Virus record (IMG/VR): IMGVR_UViG_3300005098_000067
Location: 1-63,596 of that record
DNA from: a virus
DNA: 63,596 nucleotides
Direction: 5' to 3' (one strand)
Position numbers and translations under genes: made by a program. The notes beneath the pieces were generated by a model that searched no databases, was not told the DNA's origin, and worked only from the letters and a program-made list of their open reading frames with translations. Positions 56,420-63,595 of this stretch are shown here, piece by piece. Within the stretch, counting starts at the first letter, position 1. Each line of letters opens with the position of its first letter.

Positions 56420-57528
56420 GCTCCCTCCGTACCTGACTGAATGACATCCAAAATCCTATCAATCGCCTTGTCGTGGCGGCTAGCCAAGTGACAGGGCACA
56501 TCGGTCGGCTCGTCCAGCCAACGCATTATCAAATCCGCTGCCTGCTCCTCCGAGGAGTACAAGAACCTGGGGTCGGAGTCGAGCAGCTCGGGATAAGAGA
56601 ACGCCCTGGGCACAACGGGAACGCAGCCCAAAGCCAGAGCTTCCACGAGGCAATAGCCAAAGTTCTCCTCTATCGCTGTGGAGACGAAGATGCGAGCGGC
56701 GGCGAGCTCGTGATAGTACTCGGCCTTGGAGAGTCCTGCTTTCACGACAACCGGGAACGAGCTTTCCTGCAAGGCTCTTACCAGCCACGGCCGATTTGAA
56801 CGAAACTTCGGCCGGCTGGTCGTGACGACCAGCCTGAAATCTTGGCGCAGCTCCCAGACGTTCTCCAGGATGCGAAGCAACTTGTTGGGCCTTTTTTCAA
56901 TATCCCACCTGTGCGGGAAGATGATCGTCCTCTCGCGCTCCTGCGCTGGCCGAATTGCTCCCGCCAGCCGCCGCACCTCCCCCGAATCAAAGGGATTGCC
57001 GGTGACATGAATCTTGTCCTGCATCCGGCCCTCGCTGTGAGGACGGGCAAAACGCCTCTCCAGGAACTTCTCCTTGTGATACTGGCTGCCTACGAAAATC
57101 CCGTCGCAGATCGCCGCCCAGCCTCGCTCGAAGTGCTGCGCCCAGGCAGCCATCGGCACCGCAAAATCCTCCGTGGTGTAGCTCCCGGCGTGCAGGAATC
57201 CGTAGACCTGGACTCGAAGCCCCTCCAGGCAAGCCATGTACGGGACTGCTTCCAGGCCCGGATGCCACAGATCCATGGTGAAGACGGCATCCCCATCCCT
57301 GATGGCTCCCGCCTTGAAGAGACGGCAGACTTCCTGGAGCTGCCTGAACTTCCAGAAGTTCGTGCCCTCGGCGTCCAGGACCGTGCCGGTCTCCACCGAG
57401 TCGGTGAGCATCTGCCCGTCAATGTACCGATACTCCAACCCGCGCTTGTCTAACGCCCCGGCAAACCAGCGGTACCACTGTTCAGTGTACCTTTCCACCA
57501 ACGGCTCAAGCGGTAGCACCCAAAGCAT
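56416..57528 (-). CDS. GT-B glycosyltransferase (GT4-like)
   Basis: A 370-residue protein from ATG 57528 (AGAGGAGC upstream). RTIIFPHRWDIEKRPNKLLR and a donor site FVSTAIEENFGYCLVEALAL with GCVPVVPR match GT4. HAGSYTTEDF and GIFVGSQYHKEKFLE occur in the acceptor domain. Substrate unknown. Confidence 0.85.
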   Translation of the reverse strand: MLWVLPLEPLVERYTEQWYRWFAGALDKRGLEYRYIDGQMLTDSVETGTVLDAEGTNFWKFRQLQEVCRLFKAGAIRDGDAVFTMDLWHPGLEAVPYMACLEGLRVQVYGFLHAGSYTTEDFAVPMAAWAQHFERGWAAICDGIFVGSQYHKEKFLERRFARPHSEGRMQDKIHVTGNPFDSGEVRRLAGAIRPAQERERTIIFPHRWDIEKRPNKLLRILENVWELRQDFRLVVTTSRPKFRSNRPWLVRALQESSFPVVVKAGLSKAEYYHELAAARIFVSTAIEENFGYCLVEALALGCVPVVPRAFSYPELLDSDPRFLYSSEEQAADLIMRWLDEPTDVPCHLASRHDKAIDRILDVIQSGTEGA

Positions 57529-57529
57529 C

Positions 57530-58408
57530 CTAGCTCCTCTCAATGACGTCACGATCCATCGGGATGTCGAATTCCTTGCACGAGGCGCAAGGCTCTGAGA
57601 CCCAATGGCCCGATTCCATCTCCTCCCGCAGGGCTGCAACCCTGGGCCCGGCCCAAACCTCCGCCAACGACTCCTTTTTCAAGTTGCCGTAGACATACTT
57701 GCCGTCCCAATCGCGGCAGCAGGGGACTACCGAACCGTCTTGGAGAACCGCAACTCTCTGGAAGGGCTCAGCGCAAGGGTGGCGATGGCTGGGCGCTACA
57801 ACTTCGTGCTCAAACAGCGTTCCAGCCCACGAGTCCAGGAACTTGACGGTCACCCGATCAACCCCCGGAATTGACCACCGACGCAGGAATTCCTCGCTTT
57901 CTCCCATCTGTAACCAGGGATGCTCCACCATCTGGAGCACGACCCTGACCGGGCTTCCAGTCTTGATTTTCAAGTCCAGGAACCGCTCAACGTTTCCGAC
58001 AACCGTGCTGTAGCAGGGCGAGCTGCGCACCTGGGCATAGGTCTCCGGGCAAGCTGCATCCAGCGAAAACCAGATGGTGTCAAGCCCGGCAGCCATCAAG
58101 CCCAGGGCCAGCTTGGCTGGCAGAGCTAAGGCGTTCGTGGCCAGCTCTGAAACTATCCCTGCCCCCGTCAGGCACGCTACCATCTCCACCAGGTCGGGAT
58201 GCAGAGTCGGCTCACCCAGGATGTGCAGGCCCACCTTGTCCGTGGCTCCCATGTCACGCTCCACGATCAGCTTGAACAGGCTGAGATCCATGTGACCCAC
58301 CGGCCTGGTCATCCGCGAACGAGGGCAGTGCGCGCACCGCATGTTGCAGACGTTGGTCGTCTCGATCTGGAAGATCGCCGGGTGCTCTACAACTCCAAAC
58401 TTGCTCAT
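57530..58408 (-). CDS. radical SAM protein with SPASM-type C-terminus
   Basis: A 292-residue radical SAM enzyme. IETTNVCNMRCAHCPRSRM supplies the CxxxCxxC cluster site; the C-terminal cysteines (CAEPFQRVAVLQDGSVVPCC, later CASC) form an auxiliary cluster (SPASM-like). HILGEPTLHPDLVEM is typical of the partial barrel. Such enzymes modify peptides, sugars or other substrates; in a glycosyltransferase cluster a sugar-related step is plausible. Confidence 0.85.
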   Translation of the reverse strand: MSKFGVVEHPAIFQIETTNVCNMRCAHCPRSRMTRPVGHMDLSLFKLIVERDMGATDKVGLHILGEPTLHPDLVEMVACLTGAGIVSELATNALALPAKLALGLMAAGLDTIWFSLDAACPETYAQVRSSPCYSTVVGNVERFLDLKIKTGSPVRVVLQMVEHPWLQMGESEEFLRRWSIPGVDRVTVKFLDSWAGTLFEHEVVAPSHRHPCAEPFQRVAVLQDGSVVPCCRDWDGKYVYGNLKKESLAEVWAGPRVAALREEMESGHWVSEPCASCKEFDIPMDRDVIERS

Positions 58409-59063
58409 GAACTCTCATCCTTTGCTTCCTAAATTCGCCCGCTGAGCCAAACAACCCCCGAACCTGAGACCTGTACTCTTGCCCGGCAGCCAGGGCCTGA
58501 ACAGTGGTCGGCTTCTCCCTGAGGGCTAGACCCTCCGGTGGGGCAGGGGAGTCGTGCAGAACGTAGGGCCAATCTGCCCAAAAAGACACGTCGAGCCCCA
58601 ACTTCTGCAACTCCTGTCCCACGCGAAAAGCTATCCGGTGATCCACGTGGCCGCCCACGCCCAGCGGGGCAAAGAAGCGAGCTCTTGCCTGGGCCAGGGC
58701 AGCAGCTAGGCCGCAGGCAAGCCCATTTTCAATCTCGTTCGGCAGGCGATAGAGCTGGCTCTCTTCGGTCACGCGCTCCCTGAAAATAGCGTCCCAAAGT
58801 GGCCAATGCCTCGCTGCAAAACCTAACGAGCGTGCGGCAAGCCGGTCCTCGGCCCGCCGCACGCTCATCGCTTGCTCTGGCTCGAGGGGCAAGCCTGCTT
58901 TTTTCAATAGCTCGCAGGCCAGAGGAGCAATGTATCGCCCCGGAGGGCTGCCGGCGAAGAGTGTGACTACCGTGGCCCGAGGCCCCCACTCCGCCAAAAA
59001 TGAGCCGACCGACCAGACCGCGTCATCCAGATGGGGCGAGACGAAAACGGCCCTAACCGCCAC
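58254..59063 (-). CDS. PIG-L-family deacetylase
   Basis: A 269-residue protein from GTG 59063, overlapping the upstream stop. VSPHLDDAVWSVGSFLAEWG is the PIG-L metal motif (HxDD), and GVGGHVDHRIAFRVGQEL gives the third ligand. PIG-L enzymes remove N-acetyl from sugars, fitting the neighbouring glycosyltransferases. The last ~50 residues overlap the radical SAM gene and look out of frame, so the native end may be near 58410. Confidence 0.85.
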   Translation of the reverse strand: MAVRAVFVSPHLDDAVWSVGSFLAEWGPRATVVTLFAGSPPGRYIAPLACELLKKAGLPLEPEQAMSVRRAEDRLAARSLGFAARHWPLWDAIFRERVTEESQLYRLPNEIENGLACGLAAALAQARARFFAPLGVGGHVDHRIAFRVGQELQKLGLDVSFWADWPYVLHDSPAPPEGLALREKPTTVQALAAGQEYRSQVRGLFGSAGEFRKQRMRVHEQVWSCRAPGDLPDRDDQRLQHAVRALPSFADDQAGGSHGSQPVQADRGA

Positions 59064-59415
59064 GGCGAACCCGCTCGCTGACCCAGTAGGGCATGCCTTC
59101 GAAGGGCCTGGCAATGGGCAACAGCGCTGGCTGCCACGAGGGGCGAGAGGGCGATCGATCTGGGGCGGCTTCCTGCGGGAGCTGCGCCTCCGACTGCGCC
59201 TCCATAGCTTCCCAAAGGCGATCTTGCCAGACTCGCAGGGTCTCGAAGCACTGCGCCATCTGCGCAAACATCCCGAGAACCCTCTCCGCTGACACGGCCA
59301 TGGCCCTAGCCAACTCCTGGGCCAGTCTCTCCATAGTCAGGTCCTCCACCGGTTCGTAGCCCACCGGGACTCCCTCGCAATCCACCAGGTCCGCCGGCAG
59401 GCGCTCCCACTCCAT
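59053..59415 (-). CDS. unknown helical protein
   Basis: A 120-residue protein from ATG 59415 (GGAGCAAGTGAGG upstream; ATG 59439 is an alternative). Helical first half (VEDLTMERLAQELARAMAVS; FETLRVWQDRLWEAMEAQSE) and a Pro-rich second half. It overlaps the QueD-like gene's 3' end. No family recognised. Confidence 0.6.
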   Translation of the reverse strand: MEWERLPADLVDCEGVPVGYEPVEDLTMERLAQELARAMAVSAERVLGMFAQMAQCFETLRVWQDRLWEAMEAQSEAQLPQEAAPDRSPSRPSWQPALLPIARPFEGMPYWVSERVRRGG

Positions 59416-59752
59416 CCTCACTTGCTCCAAAATCCCCATCCTCGAAGACTGAGACCTTGAGCCACCTCCCCGGAAAGTGCCTGAGCAGCCGCGCCCGAAG
59501 AAGTCGAGCTATCTCTTCACAGGAGGCAAACTCCAACTGGCCTGATTCGTCTAACACGGCCAGCTCGCCTGCCGCCAGGTCGCGGAGCGCGTAGAACTCG
59601 ATCTCCCGATCTAGCCCGCGCACCTCGAGCTCGGCCGTGACCCTGAATTCATGCCTGTGCGGGAAGCGAAGGAAGCTGTACTTGCCCTCAGCAGGACAGT
59701 CGGGCCAACTGTGCACCATCTCCCGCGTAAAGCTAATCTGAATCGTCTGCAT
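59306..59752 (-). CDS. QueD/PTPS-like protein (degenerate)
   Basis: A 148-residue protein. QISFTREMVHSWPDCPAEGK, then FLRFPHRHEFRVTAELEVRG resembles 6-pyruvoyl-tetrahydropterin synthase-type folds with two clustered histidines, and REIEFYALRD follows. QueD makes carboxytetrahydropterin, an early intermediate of 7-deazaguanines. The catalytic residues are not fully in place, so a binding or altered role is possible. The residues after ~100 overlap the next gene and look out of frame. Neighbouring QueF-like and transporter genes support a deazaguanine link. Confidence 0.5.
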   Translation of the reverse strand: MQTIQISFTREMVHSWPDCPAEGKYSFLRFPHRHEFRVTAELEVRGLDREIEFYALRDLAAGELAVLDESGQLEFASCEEIARLLRARLLRHFPGRWLKVSVFEDGDFGASEDGVGAPAGGPGGLRGSPGGLRTGGGPDYGETGPGVG

Positions 59753-60074
59753 CGCGCGAATCCTTGACCACTCTGGCCGGTCCGTGAACGACGGCCACGG
59801 CCTCGACTTCGACACGAAGCCACCTGGGGCGCGCCGCCTCCCACAGGGCCGCAAAGACGGCGGCGCAGACATCCTCCACCGTCCCGTTATCAAGGCTGAA
59901 CGTCAGCCAGTCTTGAACCGAGATAAACTCTAGGAGCAACTTGTCCGGCCGGTACCGAACACTGACTTTGCCCACATACGGCCGGTTCGGTACCGGGCAG
60001 ACAAGAGCAAACTCGCACTCAAACTCAACCTCCGAAAGCCCTTGGCTGTGCTCTAGGACCTTCAGTTCAGGCAT
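59733..60074 (-). CDS. QueF-like protein
   Basis: A 113-residue protein in the QueF (preQ0 reductase) pattern: FECEFALVCPVPNRPYVGKV has the active-site Cys in VCPVPNRP, then YRPDKLLLEFISVQDWLTFS and NGTVEDVCAAVFAAL. In QueF an Asp follows this motif (QPDFA); here a Tyr sits at that place. The length is close to the single-domain QueF-like group. It could make a preQ1-related base or be a diverged amidine-forming enzyme. Confidence 0.65.
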   Translation of the reverse strand: MPELKVLEHSQGLSEVEFECEFALVCPVPNRPYVGKVSVRYRPDKLLLEFISVQDWLTFSLDNGTVEDVCAAVFAALWEAARPRWLRVEVEAVAVVHGPARVVKDSRDADDSD

Positions 60075-60705
60075 ACTCCCTCTCCAGCGCGACCGGCTTT
60101 TCCCTGTCTTTTACGATGTAGATGCCGGGCAGGGATACCAGGCTGACGGCCCACTTGAACACGGTCTGGCCCACGATCAAGCTGACCAGGCCCTCCAGGG
60201 GGAAGACCCCACCAAAAGCTAGCGTGGCGAAAAGCAAGCTGTCAAGCGGGCAGGAGAACAGGTTTGAAAATAACACCCGGCCCCACTGCCACCGATCTGG
60301 GAAACGACGAACATAAACTTCGTACAGCCACGTATCCGCTCGTTCGGAGGCCCATTCCGCTGCAATGCTGGCTACCGTGATCCTGGGCAACCAGGCCAAC
60401 GTGCTGACAAACGCCTCCTGACCTGTCCAGAACCCGGGGAACGGCAACCTGGCCGCCCACCAGAGATAGGCGGCCATCAAGACGTTCATGGCCGCTGCCG
60501 CATTTATGGCAGCAATGGCTGCGCCCTGGCCCAGCCTCTTGTGCAGGATGTCCCTCACGGTGAACGTGAGGGCAAAGACTAACGAGCCCGCAGGCAAGGC
60601 GAGCCCCCATACGGCCACCTGCTTGACTGCCGAGACGTCGGCGATCAACTGCAGGGCTATGTACAGGGCCACCAGCCAAACGGCCTTGCTCGAAACCTTC
60701 ATCAT
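60067..60705 (-). CDS. YhhQ-family queuosine-precursor transporter
   Basis: A 212-residue membrane protein with about six helices. VALYIALQLIADVSAVKQVA, LPAGSLVFALTFTVRDILHK, then ASEWASERAD-like and FSNLFSCPLDSLLFATLAFG match the VUT/YhhQ family, which imports preQ0/preQ1 or queuine. ATG 60705 follows AAAGGAACG. A phage-encoded transporter would raise supply for DNA modification or tRNA queuosine. Confidence 0.85.
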   Translation of the reverse strand: MMKVSSKAVWLVALYIALQLIADVSAVKQVAVWGLALPAGSLVFALTFTVRDILHKRLGQGAAIAAINAAAAMNVLMAAYLWWAARLPFPGFWTGQEAFVSTLAWLPRITVASIAAEWASERADTWLYEVYVRRFPDRWQWGRVLFSNLFSCPLDSLLFATLAFGGVFPLEGLVSLIVGQTVFKWAVSLVSLPGIYIVKDREKPVALEREYA

Positions 60706-60722
60706 CGTTCCTTTCTGGAAAC

Positions 60723-60734
60723 CTTTGCGCAAAG
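60723..60734. promoter_or_regulatory. palindrome CTTTGCGCAAAG ahead of the transporter gene
   Basis: Perfect copy in the 31-bp gap between the holin-like gene and the transporter gene, just upstream of the latter's ribosome site. Confidence 0.4.
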
Positions 60735-60736
60735 AT

Positions 60737-61141
60737 TTACTTGACCAGCTTGCTCACGTTGTAGCGGGCCATCAATCTGTCCACGCGCCTTTGGAAACGA
60801 GTGCTGTCCGACTCTGCCATGACCACTTTGCCTGCCATACCGAATGCCTTGAGCCGAACCAAATCACTGCCTGCACGCAGGAGGCTTGCCGCTTCATCGA
60901 GGTAGCCCATCGCTCCCAGGAACGCTGAGAGGGCAGTCAAGCCCAAGACCACGTAGGATTCCGTCTCCGGCCCCAGGATGACTCCCTGCTGTTGCAGACC
61001 CACCAGGACCACGACCCCTGCTGTGAGCAAGGCGTGGATCAGCCGGCTTAACTTTGCCGGCACCTCCACGAAATCCTCGATGAGCTTCATCAAGCCGACG
61101 ATCAGTACAGTCAGGTCAACCCCGAATAGAACCGTGTTCAC
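60737..61141 (-). CDS. holin-like membrane protein
   Basis: A 134-residue protein from GTG 61141 (AGGAGAGCG upstream) with two or three helices (LFGVDLTVLIVGLMKLIEDF, LIHALLTAGVVVLVGLQ, YVVLGLTALSAFLGAMGYL) and a charged C-terminal tail. This layout fits class I/II phage holins, but no lysin lies beside it, so an inner-membrane protein of other use is possible. Confidence 0.55.
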   Translation of the reverse strand: MNTVLFGVDLTVLIVGLMKLIEDFVEVPAKLSRLIHALLTAGVVVLVGLQQQGVILGPETESYVVLGLTALSAFLGAMGYLDEAASLLRAGSDLVRLKAFGMAGKVVMAESDSTRFQRRVDRLMARYNVSKLVK

Positions 61142-61178
61142 GTTACGCTCTCCTTTCTACAAGTCTTTGAGCTTCGAG

Positions 61179-61208
61179 TTACGCGCGATTATCAATACCA
61201 ACGTCCAT
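61179..61208 (-). CDS. possible 9-residue leader peptide
   Basis: ATG 61206-61208 with an excellent GGAGGGACT ribosome site encodes MDVGIDNRA, followed by TAA. It lies just after the terminator and before the holin-like gene. It could be a leader peptide for attenuation or coincidental. Confidence 0.25.
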   Translation of the reverse strand: MDVGIDNRA

Positions 61209-61255
61209 AGTCCCTCCTGCGCAGGCTGTTTCAAGTGACTTCGCCCGAAAGGGGC

Positions 61256-61295
61256 AAAAAAAATAGCGGCAACGAGGCAACCTCAACCTCGCCGC
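61256..61295 (-). terminator. intrinsic terminator after the HNH-like gene
   Basis: On the minus strand GCGGC pairs with GCCGC and GAGG with CCTC (bulged), followed by TATTTTTTTT. The stem overlaps the stop codon of the HNH-like gene. Confidence 0.75.
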
Positions 61296-61663
61296 CACTG
61301 CTCCAGTGCTTCGTGAAACTTCGCAACCGAAAACGGTTCGTAGCCCAATTTCCGCAACCTCCGCCGAAACCGCTCCCTGAACTCCTCCGTCTCCACCGGG
61401 GGCAGGGGGCCTCCCTGGTGACAGGCTCGGCAAACCCCCGCACAGTTTTCCCGCACAAAGATCAAGTGCTGGAGATGGCGGGGGACCGCCGACCGCAGGA
61501 CAAAGACCTCGTGTACGTCGTGCACCGGCCCGGCATTGCAACACTCGCAGATACCGTCCACTTCCTCCCAAATCAAATCCCGCAGCTCTGCCCTCTGTTT
61601 GCGCAGCTGCTCGTCTAGATTATACCCGTTTTCGGCATCAGTGTCAAGCTCCCTCGGGGCCAT
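61283..61663 (-). CDS. HNH-like zinc protein
   Basis: A 126-residue protein. ICECCNAGPVHDVHEVF, then RENCAGVCRACH supplies two CxxC-type pairs around a His-rich strand, as in degenerate HNH nucleases. The usual catalytic His is present in HDVHEVF. It starts at ATG 61663 (AGGAGAGCAG upstream) overlapping the preceding gene. HNH genes commonly sit near terminases, but here it is 8 kb away. Nicking activity is unproven. Confidence 0.6.
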   Translation of the reverse strand: MAPRELDTDAENGYNLDEQLRKQRAELRDLIWEEVDGICECCNAGPVHDVHEVFVLRSAVPRHLQHLIFVRENCAGVCRACHQGGPLPPVETEEFRERFRRRLRKLGYEPFSVAKFHEALEQWRRG

Positions 61664-62150
61664 AGCGCTGCTCTCCTAACAAAGCTGGCCACACCTCAAC
61701 CAGGTTGTCAAGCCGCCCACGCAGGGCTCCAAGCGCCCCCGCATCGGCAGTACTCCAGCGCTCCGTCCCCGGCTCCCTGCTTAGCGAGTCCAAAAAGGCT
61801 GAGACCATCTCGACCAAGCCTACTATCGCTTCCTCCAGCTGCCGCGCTTGGTCGTCTAGCCGACTATAAGCTTGCGTCCAGACCATGGCCGTCTGCTCCC
61901 AGTCTTTCCGCTCACCAAGCAGGAGCGCGATGCGCTCCGCAAGCTCTAACTCGCGCCCATCCAAAGAGACCGGGATTCCAGCCTCCGTGAGGACCTTCGA
62001 TGCCTCCGCCTGGACACGCAATAGCATCCGCACCGAGTTGCGCGCCACCTCCGCCTGCACATACTTCTGATGCCAATGGGCAGCGGCATCACGGAGACGC
62101 TCCATCTCCTCGGCCACGGGATCACCCGTCAACTCATCCAATGCAGTCAT
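61644..62150 (-). CDS. unknown helical protein
   Basis: A 168-residue helical acidic protein (VAEEMERLRDAAAHWHQKYV, QAEVARNSVRMLLRVQAEAS). I chose ATG 62150 because it overlaps the upstream stop (ATGA) with GGAGG six bases away. No family recognised. Confidence 0.65.
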   Translation of the reverse strand: MTALDELTGDPVAEEMERLRDAAAHWHQKYVQAEVARNSVRMLLRVQAEASKVLTEAGIPVSLDGRELELAERIALLLGERKDWEQTAMVWTQAYSRLDDQARQLEEAIVGLVEMVSAFLDSLSREPGTERWSTADAGALGALRGRLDNLVEVWPALLGEQRYGPEGA

Positions 62151-62377
62151 GCTGGCCTCCATTTGACATAATTATCAATCCTTTCGCCCTCGCATAACGC
62201 GGCCCACAAATCCAAGTCATGGGTTAGGGAGCTCCTTTGGCATCGGCTGTCATCGGCCGCGCTGTCCGCTGGTTCTGCCGGCTGATGACCTCGAGCCCTC
62301 TTGTGCCTCATCGCCGCTTGCCAGCCGCACAGATAGCCGAACAGATGGCTAGCTCCGGCGATCCAAAGGGTCAACAC
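62147..62377 (-). CDS. small membrane protein with unusual start
   Basis: The frame encodes a hydrophobic segment (TLWIAGASHLFGYLCGWQAA), then a charged tail (HKRARGHQPAEP...). GTG 62377 is the first standard start, but the helix continues upstream in the same frame as GAIILVL. The best ribosome site (AAGGAGGACGAA) sits before a GTG that is one base out of frame (62405) and before ACG 62407 in frame. The protein is coupled to the next gene. Start is uncertain. Confidence 0.5.
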   Translation of the reverse strand: MLTLWIAGASHLFGYLCGWQAAMRHKRARGHQPAEPADSAADDSRCQRSSLTHDLDLWAALCEGERIDNYVKWRPA

Positions 62378-62440
62378 CAGGATGATGGCCCCACTGTTCT
62401 GACACGTTTCGTCCTCCTTACCTACACCGGATTTTCAAGG

Positions 62441-62464
62441 TTCGCATAACAAGACTTGTGCGAA
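62441..62464. promoter_or_regulatory. interrupted inverted repeat
   Basis: TTCGCA(TAA)CAAG-A-CTTG-TGCGAA on the plus strand forms a hairpin or operator ahead of the 62147 gene. TATGCGAACC-like sequence recurs near 51222. Confidence 0.3.
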
Positions 62465-62501
62465 TCTTACACCTTTTCTCCCCCTGCCCTCGCCGCTTTC
62501 T

Positions 62502-62876
62502 CTACTTCTTTCGGGCGGCTTGGCCGTGACGCTTCTCCGCTGCCCGGATGTTGGCCTCTGTCTGGCCTACATCTATCCAGTTCCACTCACCGCACTTGGG
62601 GCAATAGCCGACCCCGTCCCTCGGCTTCAGCTTGCTTGGCTTGTGCCCGCAAGTGAGTACAATGAACTGCCTCTCCCAAGTCCCATAACCCGCCACCGTG
62701 CCTACCTCCTTCTCCAAGCACTCCCAATGATACACCCTGACCTCCCCATCGACCGACCGAATGGCCAGCTCGGGAGCGGCCTGGTGGCAGACATCACACC
62801 GGCGACTTGCCACGACCCGAACTGTGCCCTCCTGCCGCAGCAACTTCCGGAGCTCCGCGTGCTTCAGCCGGCTCAT
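62502..62876 (-). CDS. zinc-ribbon protein
   Basis: A 124-residue protein from ATG 62876 (GGAGGGAGGAG upstream). CDVCHQAAPELA, then YHWECLEKEV, and a later CGHKPSKL, CPKCGEW give two probable zinc sites. Basic tail. No family recognised; DNA or RNA binding is likely. Confidence 0.65.
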   Translation of the reverse strand: MSRLKHAELRKLLRQEGTVRVVASRRCDVCHQAAPELAIRSVDGEVRVYHWECLEKEVGTVAGYGTWERQFIVLTCGHKPSKLKPRDGVGYCPKCGEWNWIDVGQTEANIRAAEKRHGQAARKK

Positions 62877-63267
62877 CCAGCTCCTCCCTCCAAAACGAGC
62901 AAAACCGAATGGCAGTTCGTAAGCCTTCGGGCATGTGGCCCGGCTCCACAAACCAAGACCGGGCAACGTCCTCGAAGACTCCCTTGCCACAGTCCAACCT
63001 GTAGCCCTTGCCCGCCATGTTGGGCCGGCAAGTGCAGAACTTGCACCTCAGGCAGGGCAAACCTTTGCGATGCTTCCGCCGCCTAGCTGCTGGGAGGCTC
63101 AACCCACGGCGCTCGGCTTGAGGCTGAAACAGGCACCCTTCCCCCATGAACTCGAACTGGCAATAGGGACAAAACGCTCTCTCACGGGATGAGCCGAAAG
63201 GGATAGGCCGCAAGCTGCCATTGGGCTTTCGACAGGCATACCTGCGCTCACTCACCGTCATTATCAT
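62794..63267 (-). CDS. zinc-ribbon protein, unknown
   Basis: A 157-residue basic protein. CRKPNG, FCPYCQFEF, LPCLRCKFCTCRPN and LDCGKG supply several CxxC pairs. The tail overlaps the next gene by 83 bp. Function unknown; nucleic-acid binding is likely. Confidence 0.6.
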   Translation of the reverse strand: MIMTVSERRYACRKPNGSLRPIPFGSSRERAFCPYCQFEFMGEGCLFQPQAERRGLSLPAARRRKHRKGLPCLRCKFCTCRPNMAGKGYRLDCGKGVFEDVARSWFVEPGHMPEGLRTAIRFCSFWREELDEPAEARGAPEVAAAGGHSSGRGKSPV

Positions 63268-63385
63268 TGCCCTTGCGACCGACCGCCCAAGCAAGAACTG
63301 CGGTCAACGCGACCATGATTGCCAGCCCAAGGATGCACCCCAGGCAGATTCCCGACCAATTCGGGACAGGAACGTAGAACTCCAT
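63248..63385 (-). CDS. 45-residue single-helix membrane protein
   Basis: ATG 63385 with AAAGGAGACTAGCG encodes a short protein with one membrane helix (CILGLAIMVALTAVLAWAVG) and a charged end (RKGNDNDGE). The start of the next gene lies inside its 3' end. Could be a small lysis-associated or regulatory membrane protein. Confidence 0.6.
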   Translation of the reverse strand: MEFYVPVPNWSGICLGCILGLAIMVALTAVLAWAVGRKGNDNDGE

Positions 63386-63403
63386 CGCTAGTCTCCTTTC
63401 TAT

Positions 63404-63595
63404 CTAACCGTAGATCATGGTCGCCGGAGCAAACGCCGCAGCCCCCGCCGACCCCTCATCATCCGTGCGCTCGCCCCGACGCCTCGAAGAAGGAGCGTCA
63501 GCAGTCGGAGTGATACCGAAGGCCATGGCCACGGTGACCAACGCGGCCTTGTATCCTTCACGATACGCCCGCAGGTAGCGAGCATCCCCCACCAC
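63404..63595 (-). CDS. small protein at window edge (possibly incomplete)
   Basis: The frame (GDARYLRAYREGYKAALVTV) has an apparent GTG start at the last bases of the window, so the real start may lie outside. An Arg-rich helical N-terminus is followed by an Asp/Glu-rich, Ala-rich tail. No family recognised. Confidence 0.4.
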   Translation of the reverse strand: MVGDARYLRAYREGYKAALVTVAMAFGITPTADAPSSRRRGERTDDEGSAGAAAFAPATMIYG

